Below are positions 23,860-34,499 of a DNA stretch of 64,000 nucleotides, in pieces. Position numbers and translations under genes: made by a program. The notes under the pieces were generated by a model. The model saw only the letters and a program-made list of their open reading frames with translations, was not told where the DNA came from and ran no database searches. Source of the DNA: Hippophae tibetana (lineage: Eukaryota > Streptophyta > Magnoliopsida > Rosales > Elaeagnaceae); contig CM072807.1 in NCBI GenBank assembly GCA_037013495.1, forward strand, positions 15,813,001-15,877,000. Reading direction: 5' to 3'. Every line of letters starts with the position of its first letter. Positions within the stretch are counted from its first letter, which is position 1.

Positions 23860-24110
23860 CAATTGTTCTTTGTATTTCAAAATTTCAATCTAATTTATTA
23901 AATAGAAAATTCTTATTAAGGATTGATTGTAAATTTGTAAAAAAATATTTGTAAAAAGGTGTTCGAAACATTGCTCTAAACAAATATTTGCTAGATGGAA
24001 AGTGATATTAAGCATCTTTGATTTTGATATTTAATTTATTAAAGAAGATGCAAAATCATTACCGGATTTCCTAACCATTAAATTCTTACAAAGTAGGTAA
24101 CTCTATGCCT
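23860..24110 (+). pseudogene. Caulimovirid RNase H tail
   Basis: A decayed stretch across two frames, with a RIDCKFV/KGVRNIA-like segment near 23935-23975, ARWKVILSIFDFDI near 23990-24030 and KSLPDFL near 24055-24075, as in the end of the pararetroviral RNase H. Frames change at least twice. Confidence 0.6.
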
Positions 24111-25220
24111 AAAAAGAAAGAGAAAGAAAAGGAAGCGCCACCTCTAAATCCCTCCTCAAAACTCCTCTCTTCTATAAAACCTATTATCACCTTGTATGAA
24201 GTAACCCAATCAAAACCTCAGTAGGATTCGTAGTCCGATGAGAAAATAAAAAAGGTCCATATATGGGTCATAGGACTTACAAAATCACCAGAGCATCTAC
24301 TGGTTCTCCAAAACACCCTCTAAGATATCAGAGCACAAAAATAGCTAGAGGCTTCAACCTCTACAAGTAAAACTTCTAAATCCATTAAAAAGGAAGGATC
24401 CTCTTCCAAACTTATTATTACAAAAGTAGAGAAAGATCTCTCCTTTGATATAATTTCTCAAAAGGAAGCATAATCTTCCATCATAACCCCTGGACTAGGG
24501 AAAATAGAGGTAAACTATCTAAGTATATTTTAAAACAAGAAACTCAGACTATTATAATAGTTGAACAAGGGTTCCATGACAAGAATCCTTATTCTTCTCT
24601 TCATAAAATGTTTAGAGGAAAGTAATGGCTTTATAAACCATAGGATCTTCCCAAAACTCTAGAATATTATCAGAGTATTCTCTAACATACCAGATATGTA
24701 GAATTCAAACATTTCTTCCATCTAAACAACAAAACAAATTCCTTTTATTCCACCTGCTTAATCCTAAAAATATTGCCTCCATTAGAATGGGACAATGATC
24801 TATCAAAAGTAAGATGATTTCCGATTGACCTAAAAACCACCCAATACCATTGTAAAGTTTATAATTACTAGGATTATCAATAGGATTGGTATAATTCCTT
24901 CCTTATTCAAAACTAGAAGTATTCACATTCATGGTTATTCTTTTTCAACCTCAAAACTATTAATCCCATAAAATATTTTCTTGGTTCTCCCATCGGTTGA
25001 AACTCTTTGGTTCTTGCCCAGAGATCTTAATACCAAAGGTTCAAGAAAGATTTAACCTCTTCAAACCTCATTATCAACCTTCAAACCTAAAGAAAAGGTT
25101 CAAAACCTTATGTATATTCTCTACAAAATTCTACTCTCAGAAGTAGTAATAATAATATGAAGGTACAAGGTAAAATGGTGGACAACATTCAATATCCTCA
25201 AAACTATTTCAAAACCAACT

Positions 25221-25517
25221 ATGGAACAATGGTTAACAAAACAAGGCTATGGAACAAGGAAGATTGAAGAAATTCAGGAACATAAACTATTCTTAGCACA
25301 AAAGGCCTATGCCAAAATTCAACTTGTTGTAGCTAAAACCAAGGAAGAATATCTAAAAATTATGCATCAAATATTACAAATAGTGGATTCTAGGAAATCA
25401 AAAGACTTCAGCAAAACACCTTCAATTGTCTCCACCTTAGAAGAATCAAAACCACTAGTAAATCTCGGCGACGACAACGAAGACGAATTTTATGGGATTT
25501 TCCCTCTAGGCATATAA
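25221..25517 (+). pseudogene. Open C-terminal segment of the pararetroviral polyprotein
   Basis: 98 codons starting MEQWLTKQGYGTRKIEEIQE and ending in an acidic tail (LGDDNEDEFYGIFPLGI). Charged and helical, with no enzyme motif. It continues the strand and spacing of the pararetroviral region and stops naturally at 25515-25517, so it is probably the end of that polyprotein. Function unknown. Confidence 0.5.
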
Positions 25518-25980
25518 ATTTAAAATCCATAAGATTGACCCACGGGGCCTTATAATCGTAAAATCTATATAAGGGTTAGATGCCCATATATTTTAAAAGG
25601 TCCATAAAAACCAACCCATGTAATAGTATAGGCATTGCAGCGTTAGCATTTAAAATAAAACAGCAAATAGGAGCAACCAACAAAACAATATTCATCCAAC
25701 AATAATGGTATCTTCAATAGTAAAATTGGTGCCATGACAATGTTCACCAAACAGTAAAAGCAGCAAACAAGGTCTTTGATCCTTTTAGCCTCTTTACTTC
25801 CAAATTTTTATAACTCCTTCCATTTTTCTAAAATTGTAAGTTTATAATCTTTATATAATGTTTTAAGTTTATTTGTAGTTAAATAATTATATTTTATTTG
25901 ATTTGTAAAACTATGGCCGACTAAGCCGTATAACCTACCAATATAATATGCTTATTCTTTGGTATTATATGCTTGTTCTT

Positions 25981-26148
25981 TAGTATTGCATTTCTTTGAA
26001 TAACTTCCCATATCCTTGGTGCACTTATGGTATCTTTAGTATTGCATTTCTTTGAATAACTCCCTATATTCTTGGTACACTTATGGTATCTTTAGTATTG
26101 CATTTCTTTGAACAACTCCTCAGATCCTTGGTGCACTTATGTTATATA
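25981..26148 (+). repeat. 56-bp tandem repeat, three units
   Basis: Units begin TAGTATTGCATTTCTTTGAA at 25981, 26037 and 26093, an exact period of 56. Each contains a CCTTGGTGCACTTATG-like segment (CTTGGTACACTTATG in the second). Located between the pararetroviral remnant and the family-A copia 3' region. Confidence 0.85.
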
Positions 26149-26149
26149 T

Positions 26150-28337
26150 ATCAACTATTATAAATTTTTTTATCTTAATTTATTTAGAATAGTCGTAGAA
26201 CTTAAGGAGAGTTTATTCATTTTTAGGAAACAAATTATTTTTAACTATTTGTTTTGAGATTTTAAGAATGTGTACTCCTCTTTTCAGTCATTAAATGCAT
26301 TGCTTGCTTACTCAACATATTATCGTTGCTTCATGATTATATTATTTATTCTTCTAACAAAAAGGGAGATAAATATTAAATTTAAGAGGATAATTAACTT
26401 TGAATTTTTTGAAATATTACATATAAAGGGAAGTAATGCCTTTTAATTTTTATTTTATGATTACTCATCGTTTATCTAGAAAGGGTGTAGTGATAACCAA
26501 AGCTGACTGTACTAGAAAGTCAAGATATTGTATAGGAAACTGGCCTTAGAGTAATGTATTAAACTACAAAACATGAGCGACCTATAATCATTAAAGAAGA
26601 GGAAGGCTTGGAAAGGGATCAAACATATTGAGGAGAAGCTTTCAAATAGGTCAATTACTGATAGTTGATGCTTTATGATTATATTATTTATTCTTATGAA
26701 AAAAAGGGAGAGAAAAATTGAAATATTAAATTTAGGAAGAGAATCAACTTTGAATTTTTTTGAAAGATTACACATAGAGCGAAGTAATGCCTTTTAATTT
26801 TTATTTTATGATTACTAACTCTTATGAATATTCTTCACTTTTGTAATTGTTATATACAATGAACTAGTAAACATTAAGTCTTTTGGGACAAGTTGTTTGG
26901 GTATTTATGTTTTTGACTTTCAGTGTAAACATGAGCTTTCAAAATTCAAGTGAAGATGATTTTACTAGATCATAGGCTATAACCATTATATATAGAAATT
27001 AATTTTCCTATGAGCATTATGTAGTGAGAGAGATGTTTTGTCACAGAAATATGCCAAAGGGGGATATTGTAAGATTTATATGAATGTTGGTGATATTCAT
27101 GAACAAAATATATAATTATAATTTTAGTTTTTAGTTGTGTATTAGAAAAATATTTTCATGCCGAAGAAATTATCGAGCCTCAATAATCACATGATAGGTA
27201 TATCTCTATTCCCATATATGTTAGGTTGCATATTAGACACATAGAGACAACATGAAAATAGGCTACTAGGTCGATTAAGTAATGACTAAATTGATCGAGC
27301 AATATTACCTGTTGAATTAATTATTTATATGACTAGATTGATCAAGGAATTAATACTCGATCGATCGAGCACTAGATCGATCGAGATTAATAATTAGATT
27401 GATTCATGTTTTTGAGAATTAATTAATTAACACACTGGATTGATCGAGAGGACATTCGAACAGTTTCTCGATCGAACTATGTACTCAAATAATCAAGCAC
27501 TTGATTAGATTGATCGAATTGGATACTATATTGTCCTTATTCCTTCAAATTATTTAACTGGTATTATGGACATGATAATAATTATACTTTAACCTAAAAT
27601 GTTTCAAAATATTCTATAAATATAAACTTAAGCACACAATTGAAAGTAATTATACTAGAGCTTAATTGTGTCTATGCTCTTCATATTTTATTCTCTCTTG
27701 TTTTGCTAAAAGTTTTCATGTAGACTTTTTCATTAAGTTAATTTATCAAACATGTGTGGTTGTGTTTGATGGATTAACAAACTTACAACAATAATTGTGT
27801 TATTGTGCTTTTAACTGATTGTTTTAGAATTGCTAGTTGTTTTAGATTTATCTGATATTTTGTTTAAATCAACTAGTTATGGTTGTTCATTATTAAGTAT
27901 GCAGTATTTGTGTTTATGTGCTAACTTTTGAGGTGAAAATGGTGTGGGTTTGATTAACTCATGGGATTCGAGTTCTTCGAAATGCTAGACCAAATCCGAA
28001 TGCCTTTCTTATATAGACTATAATGAAAGTAGCGGCTAGTAAGTAGATTATTTAGGAGAATTACCTGGGTTAGTAGTTTGAGTCCTAGTCTTGTAACTAG
28101 ATACTTATTTTTATTTGTTAATAGTTAGGTGGTTCGGTGAACTAATGGTTTTACTCTTAGGTCATTGGTGTGGCTTAGGTTGTTTTTACCTAAAAATCTT
28201 TTGTATTAATATTTATTTTTTGCATTATTTTTTTACTTGCAATTGTATGTTCACTTATAAATTATTAGTTTGTCATATTTTCAATGATATTTTATCAATT
28301 AGATAATTAGATCTATAACTAAATAAATGAACTTTCA
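26150..28337 (+). mobile_element. Copia family A, copy I: 3' region, polypurine tract and 3' LTR
   Basis: The 3' portion of a Ty1/copia-like element. Non-coding 3' region 26150-27055, polypurine tract CCAAAGGGGGAT at 27055-27065, LTR 27068-28337 (TGTAAGATTTAT ... ACTTTCA). The 3' region matches 52250-52850 of copy II piece by piece. It contains an internal direct duplication of about 140 bp (26330-26468 and 26669-26817). No gag or pol remains. Its right end abuts the truncated 3' LTR of copia family B. Confidence 0.78.
27068..28337 (+). repeat. Family A 3' LTR (copy I)
   Basis: TG...CA terminated, about 1.27 kb, preceded by a polypurine tract. The same sequence recurs at 28923-30079 and 52852 onward. 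The early part (27270-27530) holds many GATCGATCGAG/CTCGATCGA palindromic words. A CTATAAATATAAAC TATA-like sequence lies near 27612-27630. Confidence 0.82.
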
Positions 28338-28650
28338 AACCACAAATGAGAGAAAAAATTGAATGCTACTACAATTTACATTTATAAACTTTATTTATAC
28401 TAAAAATTATCCACAAAAATCTCAAGCTACTAGTGTTATCAAGTTTATCGTGCTTTTGATTTTTCTCTAATTTTATTTCACAAACCATAACTAACTTACC
28501 CTAAAAATGAGGAATACTAAATTAACTTGCAAAGTAATTTAAGTAACAAATACACAACTCAATCTAACTCTAAATAATATGGAAGACTAAATCAACTAAA
28601 TGCAAAAAAACACTAGTATAAGTAGCTATACGTTGCACTAATTTCGAACA
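28338..28650 (-). repeat. Family B 3' LTR, truncated
   Basis: Matches 33484-33795 (for example ATTGAATGCTACTACAATTT here and CTGAACGCTACTACAATTT there; both end at GCACTAATTTC.AACA on the plus strand). About 95 bp of the LTR's terminal side is missing where the family A copy I LTR abuts. Purine-rich AAGGAAGAG on the minus strand just before it is the likely polypurine tract. Confidence 0.82.
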
Positions 28651-28922
28651 CTCTTCCTTAGTGCAAATTTATTTTTAACAACTCCAAGAGCACATCAAAA
28701 TTCTTGAAAATTTTCTTTTGCAAGTACTTTGGTAAAAATGTCACCAATTTGATACTCGCTTCGTATACATAGCAACTCAATGTCTTAAGTTAATACCTTT
28801 TCTCGAACAAAATGATGATGACTTTAAATATGTTTTGTCAGTGCATGAAATATTGGATTTCCAACAAGTTTAATTGTACTTTCATTGTCGCAATTAATAG
28901 TAATTGGATATTTGAATGCAAG
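28651..28922 (-). pseudogene. Family B RNase H, C-terminal half
   Basis: The minus strand reads AFKYPITINCDNESTIKLVG, NPIFHALTKHI, HHFVREKV, IELLCIRSEYQIGDIFTKVL and AKENFQEF. These are the copia RNase H tail motifs (CDN.SA, NP.FH.R.KHI, HF.RE.V, Q.AD.FTK.L). A stop follows TKHI. Confidence 0.86.
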
Positions 28923-30079
28923 TATAAGATTTATGTAAATGTTGGCGATATTCATGAAATAAAACATATAATTGTAAATTTAGTTTCTAGATGTATCTTA
29001 GAAGAATATGTTCAAGCTAAAGAAACTATTGAGCCTCAACAGTCACATATCGATTAAGCAATATGACTTGATTGAATTAATTTTAACACGTAACTAGATA
29101 GATCAAGGGATTTACTCGATCGATCGAAGACTAGGTTGATAGAATTAAATCACTGGATCGATCTACCATTTTTTGAATATTAATCAAATGATCATTGGAT
29201 CTATCAAGGGGATGGTCGATCCATCAACCAATGTACTCGATCGATCGAGCAACCAATTATTTGATTTTAAAATGTATTTCTATTTCTATTACGATTTGGA
29301 TTTTCTTTTTACAGTATTGTTCTTATTTCTTAAAAGTGTTTTAACTATTTTCACAGACAATAAGATAATTCCACTTTAACCTAATTTACTTCAAAATATT
29401 CTATAAATACAAACTTAAGCACACATTTGAAACTAACCATACAAGACCTTAATTGTGATTATTCTCTTCATCTTTTATTCAATCTCTTGTTTTGCTAAAA
29501 AAAATTAAGTAAGCTTTTCGTTAAGCTAATTCATAAAACATTTATGGTTGTATTTGATGGATTAACAAGCCTATAATAATAATTGTATTATTGTGTTTTA
29601 ACCTGATTGTTCTAAAGTTGCTAGTTGTTTTTGATTTATCTGATATATTGTTTAATTCAATTAGTTAGGGTTGTTCATTATTGAATCTACTTTAGGAAAC
29701 ACACTTGCACTTGTCTTTATGTGCTAACTTTTTAGGTGACAATTGTGCTGGTTTGATTAACTCGTGGGACTCATGTTAGTCGGAACACTATAAGTAGGTT
29801 ATTTGGAGGCATTACCTAGGTGGATAATTTGAGTCCTAATCTTGTAACTGGATACTTATTTTTCATAATGGATAGTTAGTTGATCAAGTGGAAATGGGGT
29901 TTTCCTTTTAAGTCCTTGGTGTGGCATAGGTTGTTTCCACTTAAAAATCTTGTGTATTGATCTTTTTATTTTTGCATTACTTTACGTAAGCATTATTCGT
30001 TTTTTGGCCATTTACCAATTTTTTATTTATCATACTTTCGTTGACTAGATATTTAGATCCAAAACTAAATGAACTTTCA
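28923..30079 (+). repeat. Family A LTR inserted in family B RNase H
   Basis: Same sequence as the LTR at 27068-28337 (start TATAAGATTTATG with TG changed to TA; end AAATGAACTTTCA). It stands alone, without polypurine tract or primer site, so it is a solo LTR. CAAG is present at both edges (28919-28922 and 30078-30081), but a full 5-bp duplication is not seen. The family B RNase H reading frame runs straight across the gap (…MVPL then AFKYP…), which proves it is an insertion. Confidence 0.84.
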
Positions 30080-30600
30080 AGAGGAACCATTTCTTGAATG
30101 AGCCTCTTTAGCCAAACACATTCGTAAGTTGCCACAATGACCGCCACTTAAAACTTCATAACTTGAAAGAACAACATTAACTTGCTTTTTACTTCACCAT
30201 GAAACAATAGATGAACCTATATTAAAACAATAACTTATTGTGGAACGCATGCATGTCATTCACATCACCAGCCCAATCTGCATCTACAAAATCTCTCAAA
30301 GAAAAAGAGTTATTTTGCTTGTACATTAACCCAAATTATTGAGTACCTTTCACATGTCAAAGAATCCTCTTTACTGCAATTAAATGACCATCAAATATTT
30401 TTCCATGAATTGACAAATGACTTCTACTGAATAAGCAATATCAAGTCTTGTGATAGTTAGATAAAATAAACTACCAACAAGTTGTCAAAAAATGTAGAAT
30501 CTTCCAACGGCTTTCATCTTCTTTAGCTAGCTTAAGACAAGGTTCCATAGGTGTGGACATGGATTTTATCTCCCCATACAAAAACGAATTAGTAAACTTG
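30080..30600 (-). pseudogene. Family B RNase H, N-terminal half
   Basis: Minus-strand text includes ADWAGDVNDMHAF near 30260-30295 (the DSDWAGD region) and VIVATYECVWLKRLIQEM next to the insertion at 30080. Frames shift in between. Confidence 0.75.
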
Positions 30601-30604
30601 CAGT

Positions 30605-31060
30605 CTATCTATTTTGAGAGATAAAATAGCCATCTGATTTTTCAACTTCCAAGCCAAGAAAGCAATTGATTTCACCCAAACTCTTCATTTCAAATCGAAT
30701 AGACAAGGTATCTTGAAGATGAATTATTTTGGCACTTTCATTTCCAGTAATTATCATATCATTCATATAAAGAAAAAGCATGGTGCCATTGTGGATGTTT
30801 CTTAACAAATAAGCTTGGATCTGTATCGAATGACTTAAAACCACAAAAGTCAAGATATTGAGCTACCTTGTTGTACAAGAGCGTGGGTTAAGAGTCTTGC
30901 TTAAGACCATATAAAGCTTTCTTGAGCTGACACACACAATTTAGAAATTCTTTGGAGATGAATCCTTGCAGTTGTTCCAAAAAAAATCACCATCTGACTC
31001 CCCATAATTGAACTTCATAATAGATAAATAATTAGGCTGCCTTCTTATTCTTGAAGACTA
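30605..31060 (-). pseudogene. Family B reverse transcriptase remnant
   Basis: Best segment is 30853-30605: GTMLFLYMNDMIITGNESAK, then SIRFEMKSLGEINCFLGLEV. The catalytic Y-x-D-D box reads YMND, so one metal-binding aspartate is Asn. Upstream (31060-30860) the frame is broken, with pieces such as KLYMVLSKTLNPR (usually KALYGLKQAPRAW). Confidence 0.82.
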
Positions 31061-31099
31061 TTGAATAAAGTCTCACTAGTCTCATCTTGCTGGACATTC

Positions 31100-32123
31100 C
31101 CTCTTAATGGTGACACTTCCCTCCCACTTCCATTTGATGCAGCACCATCAAAGAGGGGCACAATATCTATTTTCCCGTGGCCTACATTTAAATCAAACGA
31201 TGTAATGACACTTCATCAAACACTACATCACGTGAAAGAATAACATTCTTTGTTTCTGGATCCATACATCTTCATCCTTTTTTGTGAGTGTCATAACCAA
31301 TAAAAATATATCTTTCATTTGGATCAAGTTTAGTTCGATCATTTTTCGAAAAATGAACATAACAAACTGAGCCAAAAACTCAAAAATAACTCACATTGGT
31401 TTTGCAATGGTATAAAGCTTCAAATGGAGATAATACCGAACCTGGCCATAGAGGCAGGCACTTTATAACTGGCAAGTAGATTGCAATGCAGCTGCTCATA
31501 ACTTTCTTGGGAAATTTTTTTCATGTAACCAAGACGAGCATATAGATGTAAGATGTCCCAATTTTCACTCGCCAACCCTATTTTGCTATGGGTTTTCTGG
31601 ACAAGTCATTTGACATCAAATCCTATGTTCCATGCAATATTTAAGAAATTCCTTCGACGTGTATTCTCTTCCATTATCATTACCCAGGCACTCTATTAGT
31701 AGCCCAAATTCTTTGTCCAGATGCTGCTTGAATTGAATAAATTTGAAAAAAACTTCATTTTTGTGTTTTAGAAAATGAATCCTATGAATCGAGAAAAATC
31801 ATCCACAATAATCATCATATAACAAAGATCGGTTTAGCTAGGTGTTCTTGTTGGCCCTACTAGGTCCGAATGAACTAGCTATAGCGCAACAAAAGCTTTA
31901 TTATTTAAATTTGGGAAAGGAAGACGATGATATTTTCCATATTGACAATCAGGACAGATAGCTTCTTGATGAATTCCTTAAAGCGAGGAACTCCATCAAG
32001 AAGTTCTTTCGTAGAGATTTTCAGCAGCAACTGATCACCAACATGGATTAACTGAGCATGCCAAAGAGCAGCACTTGAATTTTGGTCTATCCTTTCAATA
32101 TATGCATCACTTGTAGACAACAT
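31100..32123 (-). pseudogene. Family B integrase remnant
   Basis: Starts with the pre-integrase segment SSAALWHAQLIHVGDQLLLK (32123-31905), which corresponds to the copia LWH.RLGH motif. The core then continues in broken frames (for example text matching 'SDNGREY' near 31670 and the 'F..DVVF.E' region near 31200-31240). Stops are abundant. Confidence 0.72.
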
Positions 32124-32316
32124 ATATAAGGATTCTTTCTTTTTTTTCGGTAATTAAAACATCAACAACATTATATTTTACTTTAGGAAGAACTTTAACA
32201 TCATCTGGGCCGAAAAGAACATACCTCTTAGTATTATTTATTTGAGAAACTGAAGCCAAATTCTTCTTTAACCCCGGAACATGATAAACATCCTTGAGAA
32301 AGACACCTTCTTCACT

Positions 32317-32625
32317 TCAGGCATTTTCCTTAATGTTGAGATACCCTTCTTTCACTACAGGATGTAGTGAATTATCAACTGTCACAATAGCTCTTTTCCC
32401 ATAATACGAACAAACATTATAAAAAAAAGAAACATTTCTTGTAGCATGATGAGAGCAATTAGAATCAACGATCCATTCCTTGGCATAGACAATGGAACCA
32501 TTGGCTTCTATTTGTGCGTCTGGTGGTTGCACAACAGAATTAACATTGTTCAACTGATCAATAGCTTCATTGGATAAACATTGCTCCCATTTGGGCCGTT
32601 CAAATTCACCATTTTCATATGCCAT
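32317..32625 (-). pseudogene. Family B protease region
   Basis: 102-codon frame with KEWIVDSNCSHHATRNVSFF. This matches the copia protease active-site stretch W..DSG.S.H, but the catalytic DSG reads DSN. It ends in GYLNIKENA. Confidence 0.75.
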
Positions 32626-33342
32626 ATTTGCTCCTGCTTCCTTGAGTTTTTACATGGAAATTTTGTTTAATATGACTAGATTTCCCATAGCGATTACACA
32701 CCACCTTCACTAGACCATCACATTTTAAGTGTCCCATCTTTCCACACATATAACAACCTCTTGGATTGCCTCTGATCTGCTCCTCAATTTTGGATTGTTT
32801 GTTGTCACTTGAAAAATGATTGGAAGAAAAATTGTTTTTAGCTGTTTTTGTGTAAAGAACATTCTCCAATTGAGAAAGAGATTGCTTGTTGTTGAACATT
32901 TGTTTCCCCAATGTTTCCTGATTTGAAAGCAAGCATCACTCACAAGTTCCTCCGTATCCAATTCTGAAATTGAAAATTTTCCTTGAGTCATCCCAGCAAG
33001 TTCGTTCTCCAAATATTGCAGCCTCATGATGTTCTTTTGATTGAACAACCTATTAAGTGTCTCGCACACTTGCTTTGGCAATTTTACATCATGAACATAC
33101 TTGATGTACTCTTTACTGATTGATGTTCTCAAAGCAAATGAAGCTTTCCCACACTTGATCTTCCACTTTCTTTGCAATTCTGCATTCTGTGGCATATCTT
33201 CTGGAATTACAGCATCATCATCAGAGACAAGATCCCACAAATCCTGCCCTTGTAGATAGGCTTCCATGCATAGCTTCCAGTAACTATAATTGATACCAAC
33301 AAGCTTGTTTACAGAGATGCTACTTCCACCATTCATCTTCAC
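32615..33342 (-). pseudogene. Family B gag with zinc knuckles
   Basis: The first frame (33342-32725) starts MKMNGGSSISVNKLVGINYS, then YWKLCMEAYLQGQDLWDLV, the usual copia gag opening. It continues through LPKQVCETLNRLF (usually A.E.W..L...Y). A frame change near 32930 leads to CYMCGKMGHLKCD and VVCNRYGKSSHIKQNF, two CCHC-like knuckles, the first with altered spacing. Two overlapping frames are needed. Confidence 0.85.
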
Positions 33343-33374
33343 TGAGCAATAAAATCAAATACTTGGTAGGTAAC

Positions 33375-33389
33375 CAAGCTCTGATATCA
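33375..33389 (-). other. Family B primer-binding site
   Basis: Minus strand directly inside the 5' LTR reads TGATATCAGAGCTTGG, one base from the common plant copia primer site TGGTATCAGAGC, complementary to initiator tRNA-Met. Confidence 0.75.
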
Positions 33390-33795
33390 TGTAATAAATT
33401 CAATGTAAATTGAGCACTATTTAAAAGAAGAGCTGAGAGAATAGAGGAGATGAATAACACACTTTTATTTATTACTCAATGAACAAACACAATGGAGAGG
33501 AAAAACTGAACGCTACTACAATTTACATTTATGGACTCTATTTATAATAAAAATTATCCACAAATATCTCATGCCACTAGTGCTATGGAGCTTAATGTGA
33601 TTCTGATTTTACTATGGTTTTTATTCCACAAACCATGACTAATTGACCCTAAAAAGGATAGACACTAAAGTAACTTGCACAGTAATTTAACAAACAAATG
33701 CACAACTCAATCTGACCCTAAATAATATGGAAGACTAAATCAATGAAATGAAAAACACTAGCATAATTAGCAGTAAGTTGCACTAATTTCCAACA
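33390..33795 (-). repeat. Family B 5' LTR
   Basis: 406 bp on the minus strand, TGTTGGAAATTAGTGCAAC ... TTTATTACA. Matches the 3' LTR at 28338-28650 and is followed by the primer-binding site. The purine/pyrimidine-rich start and TG...CA ends are canonical. Confidence 0.85.
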
Positions 33796-33799
33796 GAGT

Positions 33800-34080
33800 G
33801 GGTATTGGGCGGCATAGTCAAGGAAGTTGACTCAAACTGGGGAGGCGAATCACATATCGATGTCCAAGCGATGGAAATGTTTATGGCAACTTAAGGTACC
33901 TAATAAGGTTAAATATTTCTTGTGGAGAATGATGCACAATATATTGTCATGGTATGATAACTTGTATAAGAAGAAAATATTGCAAAATCCTTTCTCTTTC
34001 CGATGTGGTGTGACTGTGGAGTCTATTCTAAGTGATGTTTGTGTTAGAAAATTATGCAAATATTCGATAAGTTAAATTTA
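33800..34080 (+). pseudogene. LINE-type zinc-binding (zf-RVT) fragment
   Basis: An 82-codon stretch reads KRWKCLWQLKVPNKVKYFLW, RMMHNILSWYDNLYKKKI and NPFSFRCGVTVES. This is the conserved 'W..LW.L..P.K...F.W...H..L.....L..R' stretch found after LINE reverse transcriptases. The first zinc Cys of the usual CP.C is lost (FSFRC). Truncated on both sides; it abuts the family B 5' LTR. Confidence 0.72.
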
Positions 34081-34495
34081 TGAGAAAACAAAATAACACA
34101 CAAATTTGATAACGGAGTTCGGGTAATCTTATTTACGTCTTCGGATCTACTACAGATCTTTTTACTGAAATGAGAGAAATTATATAAGGTGTTTACAACA
34201 TTCACAACTCACAACCCAATTACATCCAAGAAAATTGCTCTCAATTTTCTCTCACAAAAGTTTTTTTCTCAATTGGAATGAATATTTGGTTAATTGATTC
34301 ATTATAATTATGCATCTATTTATAGGAAAATTCACTCCTTAAATTATTCCTTAAATTGAAGATTATTTGAATTGTTACTTAAATTAATCATTGATTTACT
34401 TTCCAAATTAAAGATGACTATTCATTTGATTTGTTCCTTAATTTACTCCTTATTTTGCTCCTTGAATTAAAGATATTTATAACAATCTTTAATAG
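34041..34495 (+). repeat. Possible solo LTR
   Basis: Starts TGTTAGAAAATTATGC inside the LINE scrap. It contains a stretch (GAGTTCGGGTAATCTTATTT, then ACGTCTTCGGATC) of the kind common in plant LTRs, and then a region rich in CTTAAATTATTCC/TTGAATTAAAGAT words. The end and target duplication could not be fixed. Confidence 0.3.
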
Positions 34496-34499
34496 TTTG

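Larger units (their letters stand above)
22450..25517 (+). mobile_element. Endogenous caulimovirid (plant pararetrovirus) remnant
   Basis: Integrated, decayed pararetroviral polymerase region. Plus-strand segments appear in the order protease-RT linker (about 22500-22790), reverse transcriptase (22788-23250), RNase H (about 23860-24110) and a C-terminal region (to 25517). The RT block has the caulimovirid form (RGTPRLVIKYKPLN, YPIPNKK, GQYEWNVMPF), not the gypsy or copia form, and no integrase follows. In-frame stops and frameshifts occur from 23115 onward, so it is a fossil. No coat or movement protein domain was recognised. Confidence 0.8.
28338..33795 (-). mobile_element. Copia family B element with LTRs at both ends, interrupted by a family A LTR
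   Basis: On the minus strand: 5' LTR 33795-33390, primer-binding site next to it, gag (33342-32615), protease (about 32500), integrase (32123-31100), RT (about 31060-30605), RNase H (30600-30080, then 28922-28660) and truncated 3' LTR 28650-28338. The RNase H gene is split by a family A LTR at 28923-30079. Coding is interrupted by stops and mutated active sites, so the copy is dead, but the Ty1/copia order (gag-PR-IN-RT-RH) is complete. Confidence 0.88.

Noticed and set aside
28115..29379. Frames of 60-80 codons inside family A LTRs
   Set aside because: LTR sequence; no domain. Part of 28812-29057 overlaps antisense to the family B RNase H.
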